A stretch of DNA of 39,985 nt from CAUTNA01 sp964371145 (lineage in GTDB: Bacteria; Pseudomonadota; Alphaproteobacteria; Rs-D84): positions 1 to 39,985 of the forward strand of contig CAYJKO010000007.1 of the NCBI GenBank assembly GCA_964371145.1. Direction: 5' to 3'. Each line of letters begins with the position of its first letter. Position 1 is the first letter of the stretch. Below the pieces are notes generated by a model. It was given only the letters and a program-made list of their open reading frames with translations, made no database searches and was not told the DNA's origin. Position numbers and translations under genes: made by a program. This document shows positions 24,491 to 31,923 of the stretch, one piece after another.

Positions 24491-25828
24491 ATGAAAAGAT
24501 TTAAAAAATTTTTATCAGTGATAATTATGGGCGTCTGTTTTATGGTCGTTGGTAATGCATTTGGCGCAACAAATAATATAGACGTTGGAAATTATGGCGT
24601 ATGGGCAACAGAAAACAATCGCGAATTATTGACGGGACAAATATCAAATGATATTTCATCATATGCGGGCGAATTTAACAATTTGACCATTAAACCTGAT
24701 TATGTGCCGGCCGAGGCGCGTGTCGGATTGGCGTTTATAAATGCTATGTCGTATTTATCGGGAATTTTGGAAATTTCTTTAATTCGTTTTATTGTTATTT
24801 TTATGATTATAATGTTTGCATTCTGGACGGCATTCGAAGCATACAATATGATTCAAAATTCATCCAAGCCGATGGAAACTTTTCAGAAAATAATTAAACG
24901 AGCAATCGTAATAACCATATGGATTGCAATATTGGAATTTGGTCCTGCGAAATTATTTATGATAATATTGACCCCTATTCTGGGGTTGGCGACATATATT
25001 TCAGATTTCTTATTAAACGCGGTTGCTATGTCTGGCGGTTATGTTTTACCGGACACTTGCGCAGGCATAGAACAATATGTCGCGAATTCATCTGTTAATA
25101 CAGTTATTATAAACCCAGATCAAACGGCGGCATTATTATGCGTACCGACGCGATTGTCTGGATTTTTCTATACGGGGATATCCGTTGGATGGGATTGGAT
25201 GAAGGCGGGTGTTGGCAATTCTGCATTTACATTTATAATGGGCGCGGCGTTTATTATTTTATGCATATCAAATTTATGGAAATTTGCGATAATGGCGTTT
25301 GGGGTAATTGCGGATTTATTTTTAACTTTATTTATGTTGCCATTCACAGCAATTGCTCAAACATTTGGTGGTTCGGACAGCGGAACAGACATTGAAAAAT
25401 CCGTATTCACATCTATTAACGAAGGCAGTTCGGGAAAAACCAGTTATGCAGGAATTGCGGGAAATATATTTAATCAATTTTTGGATTTATTTAAATATCA
25501 AAATTTAAATTCACAAATAAACAGAATAATCCAATCATCGTTCTATTTCGTCAGCCTGTCAATCGTTATAACATTGTGCGCAATATTATTAAGCACGATT
25601 GTACAATCTGATTTAATGGGGAACGCGCCATCTTTGCGTAACGATGGATTTTTCCCTGCTTTAATTGCGTTATGTCTGGTTCGATATATCGCAACAAAGA
25701 CGGATGAGATTGCCAAAAAATTTGGTGGATCAATTGACACAAGCGCCGGAGACCGTATCATAGGTGACGTAAAAAAATTATGGAATCTGGGAAAAGGATC
25801 GTATAAAAAATATTTCGGAAAAAAATAA
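24491..25828 (+). CDS. VirB6/TrbL-like polytopic membrane protein (paralogue 5)
   Basis: A 445-aa protein with a Sec signal peptide (ends NAFGA, about 26) and a polar region before TM1 (LIRFIVIFMIIMFAFWTAF). TM2 is in IVITIWIAILEFGPAKLFMIIL. A periplasmic loop carries two Cys (LPDTCAGIE, LLCVPTRLSGF) followed by YTGISVGWDWM, which again fits the Cys-then-GWxW/F pattern of the paralogues. Then three or more helices, a polar loop with GGSDSGTD and a basic tail. Last gene of the plus-strand operon; it ends 2 bp before the stop of the convergent helicase gene and has no terminator of its own. Confidence 0.65.
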   Translation: MKRFKKFLSVIIMGVCFMVVGNAFGATNNIDVGNYGVWATENNRELLTGQISNDISSYAGEFNNLTIKPDYVPAEARVGLAFINAMSYLSGILEISLIRFIVIFMIIMFAFWTAFEAYNMIQNSSKPMETFQKIIKRAIVITIWIAILEFGPAKLFMIILTPILGLATYISDFLLNAVAMSGGYVLPDTCAGIEQYVANSSVNTVIINPDQTAALLCVPTRLSGFFYTGISVGWDWMKAGVGNSAFTFIMGAAFIILCISNLWKFAIMAFGVIADLFLTLFMLPFTAIAQTFGGSDSGTDIEKSVFTSINEGSSGKTSYAGIAGNIFNQFLDLFKYQNLNSQINRIIQSSFYFVSLSIVITLCAILLSTIVQSDLMGNAPSLRNDGFFPALIALCLVRYIATKTDEIAKKFGGSIDTSAGDRIIGDVKKLWNLGKGSYKKYFGKK

Positions 25829-25829
25829 T

Positions 25830-27893
25830 TTATACAACATTTATAAAATCACGCATTACTGATTTTATGCCGAAATTTTTAAAAGCAACAATCAAAGTCG
25901 CACCATTATCTTCGATTACGACTCCGCCACCCATATCAATATGGTCAACTTGTTTTCCGACCAATTTATCCGTTATGATTTTAGTTTTTATTTTTTTAGG
26001 AACGTCCCAAGATTTTTCAACCGCACGCGTTTGATATTCTGTGTTATTTGTTTTTGTTAAAAATTTTGTATCAATTTCAGAAATAAAACGGCTGGGCGGA
26101 TTTGAAACATTTTTGCCAAACAAAGACCGACTGGCAGAATTTGTAATTACACACAATTTTTTTGCGCGCGTAATGGACACATACGCCAAACGTCTTTCTT
26201 CTTCCAGATCACCTGCTTCAATTGCTTTTTCATTTGGAAAAATATTTTCTTCCCAAGCGGGCAAAAACACGGTATCAAATTCCAATCCTTTTGCGGCGTG
26301 CATGGTCATAATATTGACTTTATCGGACACGTCCATATTGTCATTTTCTGTTTCGTGCAAAGATATTTGATTTAAAAATTCTTCCAAATCATCGGATTTT
26401 TTTATAGTGTCCATAAAACCAATTAAATTATCCAATTTGTTCGCATCTTCTGGTTTTTTAGATGATTTTAAAAATTTAATATAACCTGATTCTTTCATTA
26501 AATATTCTGCAATATCAAAAGGTGTCATTTCTTGCCAATTAATATCAAATAATTTTAAAAATTCATCCGCAGCAGTTTTTTGTTTCACAGACAATTTTGC
26601 AATACTGCACGATTCCATACAAGATTTACCCAAATCCAATAATTTTTTTATCGCCATATCGCCAAAGCCACGACGAGGTTTTGATATCGCGCGACGAAAC
26701 GCAATATTATCATCACGGTTTATTAATAATTTCATATAAGCAATCAAATCTTTTATTTCGGACCGTTCATATATTTTCGGTCCACCCGACATTTTATACG
26801 GAATCCCTGTTTTAATAAATTCATTTTCAAAATTTCTAGATAAACTGGCACTGCGTATTAAAATTGCGAAATCTGAATATTTTGCAACGCTCGTCCCCCG
26901 CTTTATGCTGGTAGATATAAAAGAAGCTTCGGCCCAATCGGTTGGAGTCGTATAAACACATACAACTTCGCCCATATTATCCGGATTATGTGGCACCAAA
27001 TCTTTACCCAATCTGCCCAAATTATTTTGTATAACAGAATTCGCCGCACCCAAAATATTTCCTGTGCTGCGGTAATTTATTGTTAAACGTATAATGGTAA
27101 CATTTGAATATTTTTTATCAAAATTTAATATGTTTTCAATTTCTGCACCACGCCATGAATAAATAGATTGATCATCATCGCCCACACAACAAATGTTGTT
27201 ATATCCGGCTGCGATTTTATCTATGAATTGAAATTGCGCGTGATTTGTATCTTGGAATTCATCCACCATAACATATTTAAATTGTTTTTGATATTTTTCC
27301 AATATATCCGGATTTTTATCAAACAATTCCAAAGTCTTTAATATAATGTCATCAAAATCCATAGCATGCATATCGGATAATTGCATGTTATATGCATCCA
27401 GAATTTTTTTATTTATACCAATTGGTTGTTTATTTGGCCCCGACATTTTATATCCGGATATAATATCAATCCAATTTGACGCATCATATTCTTTCGCATC
27501 CAGCCCCAAATTTTCTATGACGGATTTTAAAACGATTCTTTGATCTGTTTCGTCATATATGGAAAAATTTTTCTGTAACCCCAATAAATCATGATAGCGT
27601 CGCAGTATTCTTAAACACAAAGAATGAAAAGTCCCACACCAAATATCATCTGCGTTGAATGCAGATGCAGAATTTCCGATTCGATGTTTCATTTCCGCGG
27701 CTGCTTTGTTCGTAAAAGTTAACGCGATTATTTGCCAAGGATGAGCCAACCCCATTTCCAATATATAAGCAATTCTTGCGGTCAACACGCTGGTTTTACC
27801 GGTTCCCGCACCCGACAACACCAAAACTGCGCCTTCGGTTGTCCGGACGGCTTTTTTTTGTTGTTCGTTAAGATTTTCTAGATTTAATTTCAT
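25830..27893 (-). CDS. UvrD/PcrA/Rep-type DNA helicase
   Basis: A 687-aa SF1A 3'-5' helicase. Motifs in order: Q motif LNEQQKKAV (8-16), Walker A GAGTGKTS (28-35), LTFTNKAA, motif II VDEFQDTN, motif III DDDQSIYSWRGAE, motif IV INYRSTG, motif V MTMHAAKGLEFDTVFLP and motif VI VSITRAKK. The C-terminal extension carries a PcrA/UvrD-like final domain (GKQVDHIDMGGGVVIED). It acts in nucleotide excision and mismatch repair or in replication-fork rescue. The ATG at 27893 is chosen because the Q motif begins eight residues later; a 717-aa frame would add a non-conserved leader. Convergent to the VirB6-like operon, divergent from dnaQ. Confidence 0.95.
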   Translation of the reverse strand: MKLNLENLNEQQKKAVRTTEGAVLVLSGAGTGKTSVLTARIAYILEMGLAHPWQIIALTFTNKAAAEMKHRIGNSASAFNADDIWCGTFHSLCLRILRRYHDLLGLQKNFSIYDETDQRIVLKSVIENLGLDAKEYDASNWIDIISGYKMSGPNKQPIGINKKILDAYNMQLSDMHAMDFDDIILKTLELFDKNPDILEKYQKQFKYVMVDEFQDTNHAQFQFIDKIAAGYNNICCVGDDDQSIYSWRGAEIENILNFDKKYSNVTIIRLTINYRSTGNILGAANSVIQNNLGRLGKDLVPHNPDNMGEVVCVYTTPTDWAEASFISTSIKRGTSVAKYSDFAILIRSASLSRNFENEFIKTGIPYKMSGGPKIYERSEIKDLIAYMKLLINRDDNIAFRRAISKPRRGFGDMAIKKLLDLGKSCMESCSIAKLSVKQKTAADEFLKLFDINWQEMTPFDIAEYLMKESGYIKFLKSSKKPEDANKLDNLIGFMDTIKKSDDLEEFLNQISLHETENDNMDVSDKVNIMTMHAAKGLEFDTVFLPAWEENIFPNEKAIEAGDLEEERRLAYVSITRAKKLCVITNSASRSLFGKNVSNPPSRFISEIDTKFLTKTNNTEYQTRAVEKSWDVPKKIKTKIITDKLVGKQVDHIDMGGGVVIEDNGATLIVAFKNFGIKSVMRDFINVV

Positions 27894-27898
27894 ACACC

Positions 27899-27907
27899 TG
27901 ATATGAT
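27899..27907 (+). promoter_or_regulatory. dnaQ promoter (extended -10 TGATATGAT)
   Basis: Plus-strand TGA-TATGAT, one base off the recurring TGATATAAT; the dnaQ ATG is at 27932. On the other strand TATCAT (27903-27908) stands 9 nt before the helicase ATG, so the two promoters overlap. Confidence 0.42.
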
Positions 27908-27931
27908 ACACTAAAATTAAGGATGATGGAA

Positions 27932-28609
27932 ATGAAAAGAATAATTTGTTTTGACATAGAAACGACCGGGTTTGAATATACACGCGGCGACCGAGTTATC
28001 GAAATCGGTGCGGTTGAAATATTAGACGGGAAAATTACCGGCAATAATTTTCATTCCTATGTTAATCCAGACGGCAAAGTAATTCCCCCTGATTCTTATC
28101 GGGTGCACAAATTATCGAATGCTTTTTTATCTGATAAACCATTGTTTCGTGATGTCGCACAAAAATTTTTAGACTTTATCGGAGACTCTGATGTGGTTGC
28201 ACATAATGGGTTTGATTTTGACTTTCCGTTTATTAATCACGAATTAAAAGTTTTGAATTTAAAAACTATTCCACGCACCCAACAACAAGACACTTTGGAA
28301 ATATCACGCAATCGTGTACACGGGCCAAAATCATATTCATTGGACGCATTGGCAAAATATTTTAATATATCGCTGGCTACGCGTGCTGATGCACACGGTG
28401 CGTTAATCGATTCGGAAATTTTGGCTCGTGTTTATTTAGAATTAATGGGACATGCACCCGCAAAATCGATTGCAGATATTATGGCAGAACAATTGATTGC
28501 CTTAAAAAATCATCCGAAAATAGGCGGTGATTTTCCCCGCAGAACATTTGTATTAAACGATGTGGATGAAAACACACACAATGAATTTATGAAAAAAATA
28601 ACCGGTTAA
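27932..28609 (+). CDS. dnaQ: DNA polymerase III epsilon subunit (3'-5' exonuclease)
   Basis: A 225-aa DEDDh exonuclease that proofreads for Pol III. ExoI FDIETTGFE (6-14) with Asp and Glu, ExoII HNGFDFDFPFI, and ExoIII HGALIDSEILARVYLEL with the His and Asp. The length matches E. coli epsilon (243 aa) and the C-terminal extension after the exonuclease domain could bind alpha. The ATG at 27932 has AAGGA 8 nt upstream; two earlier in-frame ATGs overlap that site. The gene ends in a hairpin that contains its stop codon. Divergent from the helicase gene. Confidence 0.92.
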   Translation: MKRIICFDIETTGFEYTRGDRVIEIGAVEILDGKITGNNFHSYVNPDGKVIPPDSYRVHKLSNAFLSDKPLFRDVAQKFLDFIGDSDVVAHNGFDFDFPFINHELKVLNLKTIPRTQQQDTLEISRNRVHGPKSYSLDALAKYFNISLATRADAHGALIDSEILARVYLELMGHAPAKSIADIMAEQLIALKNHPKIGGDFPRRTFVLNDVDENTHNEFMKKITG

Positions 28610-28626
28610 AAACCGGTTTTTTTTTA
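28600..28626. terminator. Bidirectional terminator between dnaQ and the Cys-rich gene
   Basis: Two copies of the palindrome AACCGGTT (28600-28607 and 28611-28618) around AAA form an 8-bp stem; T-runs follow on both strands. It includes the dnaQ stop codon, and the stop of the convergent gene lies in its tail. Confidence 0.87.
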
Positions 28627-31026
28627 ATTACAAAACTTTTGTCCTGCGCCATTGTCTTCCACTTCATAACCGGAATCGCATCGGCAATAGTCCTTGGCCA
28701 ATCCCAAAGAATTAGGAGCGCCAGAAACATCAACAACTTCAAATTGTCCACAGTCTTGCATGTTTACGCATTGATTATTATATTCCAATCTGGCTTGTAA
28801 ATCTGTGCATTTTTCCATACAAGTACCATCCACAACTTCGTGAGTATCTGTTGGACATTCGCACACACCTGTTGTTGTATTACGTTCTTCGTTTGTTCCG
28901 CAATTGTTCATACATTTATTTTGCGACGCAACCCATTCTTGACCAGATATACAAGATGATTCAAATGGAACACAAACACCTGTGCTTTGATTACGAGAAT
29001 AACCCGCAACACATTTAGACACACATGACCCACCCCAATATTCAAATCCGATGCTGCATACACAATTTGCATTTATATAATTATCTGTACCGATAACACC
29101 GATTACATCTGTGTATGTTGAATTATTTGGACATAACAAAGATTGATAGAACATTTCAGAAACGCTGTCGATACACATCTCTTCGTTATTTTCCGGACAA
29201 GACGTCGTGTCTTTTGCAAACACCGCATAAGAACAAGTCAACGCAACATTTCGGCATGCTCCACGCATAATATTATACACGCTGGAAGACGATGCGCCGG
29301 ACACCCAAGAATTTACTTGTGACACTTGTTGATTATAACAACTTGCAACTTCGGTTAAACAATTAGACGCATAATCAGAAATAATTTTTTGTTGATCAGC
29401 TTTGATATTAACCATGGCGCGTTGGATATAATTTAACACGACGTCATTATATGGATCATATCTGTCGTCATCATATGATACAGTTTTGCATTTATCCAAA
29501 ACCGCACGACATAATCCACCGTCTTTTGTTGTTTGCCCCATACCGATTTTGCTCAACAAATAATTAACAACGCAACCGCCGTCATTTTCTGAACAATCTG
29601 AATCTGCTTTTTGCAAGAAATCCATATTGATTGCTGCATTGTCATAATCTTCCATAATAGTTGTAATATTTGAAACATTTTGACCCAAAACAACCTCGCC
29701 ATTTTCGTCTATGTATTTTTTGGTTGGATCTAAACATTTTTCGTAATCTGCACCACATACCATATCGTCAGTCATACAAGTTTCCAACGCACCAATACAA
29801 CCCTTTGCGTCATAAGTATTTTCATTTTGTAATACAGCTAATCTGGCCTGTTGTAACATTTGGTTTGCGGAACGAACATTAGATTTCAATGTGTCATTCA
29901 TTTTTTCCAAACCTGTTTCATATGCAATACAATCTTTATCGATTGCCAAATCATAATTACCGGTCACTTGGTCTTTATTTCCACCGGCGTCCACGCATTG
30001 ATCTAAAATCGTTTCACATCTGTCTTTTGCCGCGTTGTACAAAGCAGATCCACGCATATTTGAAAAACTGTCGGTATTGCCGCCCAAGAAATCTAAATTA
30101 AACAAATCTGATGAATCGGATGAGAAATCAAAATTAATATCCAACCCAAACCCAGAAGAAGAGCTGGAAGTATTTAATATAGTCGTTGGATCTTGGATTA
30201 ATTTTTCAATATCAGACAACATTTCACGTGATTCTGTATTATCTTCGGTCGTAGACAAAACCTCTTCTGCTTCGGTTTCATCCAATATAGCACGGATTTC
30301 ATCGGCCGACAATCCAACATATCTGATTCTTTGTGCGACCTCATTTAATTCCGTATTAGCGTTTTTAACAGCTTCTTCGACATCTGCATATTGTTCGACG
30401 TTGGCAGAACAACTGCAACGTTTTTGGTTTGCATCAACGACAGAACAAAATTGATCCATACATTCGTTATATTGCACCTGGCAAGACGCGTTTAATTCAG
30501 CAGTTTTTTCCAAAGTTTCTTTTGCTGCCGCCAAACTTTCTGCTGTGGTCGTTGCAGATCGAACAGACAAATTGCGCGCCTCGGTATCATTTCCATAATT
30601 AACGTTTGAACCGGTCTGGGAATTTGTGCCAGCAATAGTTCCACGTCCACCGACATCTGCGAAAGAATTTCGCAATGTGACGCCTGCACGTTTTACGGCG
30701 GCGGTATTATTTAAACTGGCGTTAGATGTTCTGGCGCTGGCGCCATTTCTGGATGCGACATCGGACAAACTTTCACGAACAGTGACACTGTTATCAGATT
30801 TTGTTATCGCAGATCTGGAAATTGTTGTTTTAGATTGCGTTGCAGAATTTTGAACAATCGGGGCGGTTCTGGTGGTAGCACTGCGCGCAACAACATCGTT
30901 TGAATCCCGCACAATTGCGGTTGCAGATGTCGTCGGAATAACACGACTGGCTGTGACATCCGCGTATGCACCGGGCGCACATAAACCCAATATTAATGTA
31001 AATGAAAAAATACGTTTAAAAATCAC
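28624..31026 (-). CDS. Large secreted Cys-rich protein with Ser/Thr/Ala/Arg-rich N-terminus and EGF/TIL-like modules
   Basis: An 800-aa protein starting with GTG (GAGGGA about 10 nt upstream) and a signal peptide (RIFSFTLILGLCAPGAYA, 5-22). Residues about 25-170 are low complexity with repeated SRS, ATTRTA and similar Arg-Ser-Thr-Ala units. A Cys-cluster motif follows: CQVQYNECMDQFC then KRCSCSANVEQYADVEEAV. The middle has several C-x(7-10)-C pairs (CETILDQC, CIGALETC, CRAVLDKC). The C-terminal third holds repeated small modules such as CVAGYSRNQSTGVC and CPTDTHEVVDGTC, like EGF/TIL domains. I count about 40 Cys. It has a paralogue at 31924-34032. Function unknown; a disulphide-rich envelope or surface protein is inference. 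Confidence 0.68.
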   Translation of the reverse strand: MIFKRIFSFTLILGLCAPGAYADVTASRVIPTTSATAIVRDSNDVVARSATTRTAPIVQNSATQSKTTISRSAITKSDNSVTVRESLSDVASRNGASARTSNASLNNTAAVKRAGVTLRNSFADVGGRGTIAGTNSQTGSNVNYGNDTEARNLSVRSATTTAESLAAAKETLEKTAELNASCQVQYNECMDQFCSVVDANQKRCSCSANVEQYADVEEAVKNANTELNEVAQRIRYVGLSADEIRAILDETEAEEVLSTTEDNTESREMLSDIEKLIQDPTTILNTSSSSSGFGLDINFDFSSDSSDLFNLDFLGGNTDSFSNMRGSALYNAAKDRCETILDQCVDAGGNKDQVTGNYDLAIDKDCIAYETGLEKMNDTLKSNVRSANQMLQQARLAVLQNENTYDAKGCIGALETCMTDDMVCGADYEKCLDPTKKYIDENGEVVLGQNVSNITTIMEDYDNAAINMDFLQKADSDCSENDGGCVVNYLLSKIGMGQTTKDGGLCRAVLDKCKTVSYDDDRYDPYNDVVLNYIQRAMVNIKADQQKIISDYASNCLTEVASCYNQQVSQVNSWVSGASSSSVYNIMRGACRNVALTCSYAVFAKDTTSCPENNEEMCIDSVSEMFYQSLLCPNNSTYTDVIGVIGTDNYINANCVCSIGFEYWGGSCVSKCVAGYSRNQSTGVCVPFESSCISGQEWVASQNKCMNNCGTNEERNTTTGVCECPTDTHEVVDGTCMEKCTDLQARLEYNNQCVNMQDCGQFEVVDVSGAPNSLGLAKDYCRCDSGYEVEDNGAGQKFCN

Positions 31027-31057
31027 TTTTTAAATTCCCTCTGATATATCAATATAT

Positions 31058-31066
31058 ATTATATCA
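31058..31066 (-). promoter_or_regulatory. TGATATAAT extended -10 of the large Cys-rich gene
   Basis: Minus strand, about 32 nt upstream of the GTG start. A weak -35 (TTACCA) stands 19 bp upstream. Confidence 0.45.
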
Positions 31067-31084
31067 TAAATATGAAAACAATGG

Positions 31085-31120
31085 TAATAAAAAAACATCG
31101 GAATATATATCCGATGTTTT
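31085..31120 (-). terminator. Intrinsic terminator after rplU-rpmA
   Basis: Minus-strand arms around 31093-31102 and 31110-31119 (AAACATCGG / CCGATGTTT, extended by A-T) with an AT loop, then a T-run. It ends the ribosomal operon before the Cys-rich gene's promoter. Confidence 0.8.
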
Positions 31121-31130
31121 AGTTTTTCAT

Positions 31131-31152
31131 CATAATAATAATTATTATTATG
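31131..31152. repeat. Perfect 22-bp palindrome over the rpmA stop codon
   Basis: CATAATAATAA followed by its exact complement TTATTATTATG, overlapping the TAA stop of rpmA. No loop and no GC; it may be chance AT-rich sequence. Confidence 0.5.
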
Positions 31153-31411
31153 CTGATTCAGTTGGGATAACAGAAACAGTTTTTCTGTTCAAACGACCAC
31201 GTTTAAATTCAACTGTACCTTCGATTTTTGCGAAGATAGTATGATCTTTACCCATACCAACGTTTTTACCCGGATGAACGGATGTACCACGTTGACGAAT
31301 GATGATGTTACCTGGGATTACACGTTGACCACCAGATTTTTTAACACCTAATCTTCTTCCAGCGGAATCGCGTCCGTTGGACGATGCGGAACCTGCTTTC
31401 TTATGTGCCAT
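31148..31411 (-). CDS. rpmA: 50S ribosomal protein L27 (bL27)
   Basis: An 87-aa protein with the bL27 opening MAHKKAGSASSNGRDSAGRRLGVK, GGQRVIPGNIIIRQRG and the GMGKDHTIFA segment near the peptidyl-transferase site. The N-terminus is mature from Ala2, with no cleavable Firmicutes-type extension. Second gene of the rplU-rpmA operon, 41 nt after rplU. Confidence 0.98.
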   Translation of the reverse strand: MAHKKAGSASSNGRDSAGRRLGVKKSGGQRVIPGNIIIRQRGTSVHPGKNVGMGKDHTIFAKIEGTVEFKRGRLNRKTVSVIPTESA

Positions 31412-31452
31412 TTTTTACTCCTTTGTGGGATTAAAAATCGTATAGATTTTTA

Positions 31453-31752
31453 TTACCCTTTGATATCTGTGATTTTCAAAACAGTTATGTGTTGACGATG
31501 TCCTTTTGTACGACGATAGTTATGACGTCTTTTTTTCTTGAACACCAAGATTTTATCATTACGTTTATGTTCTAATATTTCGGCTGTAATTTTGGCACCT
31601 GCGATAACAGGGTTTCCAACATTTGCGCCAATCATCAAAACATGATCAAATTCAATTTTACCGTCTGCGTCCAGTTTTTCAACTTTGATAATATCGCCAA
31701 CTTTTACACGATATTGTTTACCGCCGGTAGAGAAGATTGCAAATTCGCTCAT
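31453..31752 (-). CDS. rplU: 50S ribosomal protein L21 (bL21)
   Basis: A 99-aa protein with FAIFSTGGKQYRVKVGDIIKVE (5-26) and the basic KKKRRHNYRRTKGHRQ region that binds 23S rRNA, the standard bL21 plan. It precedes rpmA, the conserved order, and has a strong promoter. Ribosome site about 6 nt upstream (AAGGA region). Confidence 0.98.
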   Translation of the reverse strand: MSEFAIFSTGGKQYRVKVGDIIKVEKLDADGKIEFDHVLMIGANVGNPVIAGAKITAEILEHKRNDKILVFKKKRRHNYRRTKGHRQHITVLKITDIKG

Positions 31753-31824
31753 CTTTATAATTCCTTACGTTTTTATTATATTTATTTCTGCAAAAAACAT
31801 ATCTTTTGCGGAAAATTCTATGCA

Positions 31825-31852
31825 ATAATATCATTATTTTACCAAAAGTCAA
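31825..31852 (-). promoter_or_regulatory. Strong rplU-rpmA promoter
   Basis: TTGACT (31847-31852) and TATTAT (31825-31830), spacer 16 bp, with the extended TGA just before the -10. Leader of about 70 nt. Confidence 0.7.
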
Positions 31853-31892
31853 GCATTTTGCATAAAACTTTCTACAAAACGTGTAATTTCTA

Positions 31893-31918
31893 CAAAAAAA
31901 CCGCCCAGATGGGCGGTT
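31893..31918 (-). terminator. Intrinsic terminator after the second Cys-rich gene
   Basis: AACCGCCC (31899-31906), loop of 4, GGGCGGTT (31911-31918); on the minus strand followed by a T-run of about 7. Six bases after the gene's stop. Confidence 0.87.
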
Positions 31919-31923
31919 AATTT

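Noticed and set aside
31131..31152. AT-only palindrome as an operator
   Set aside because: It lies over a stop codon, is nearly pure AT trinucleotide repeats and could arise by chance; kept only as a repeat.
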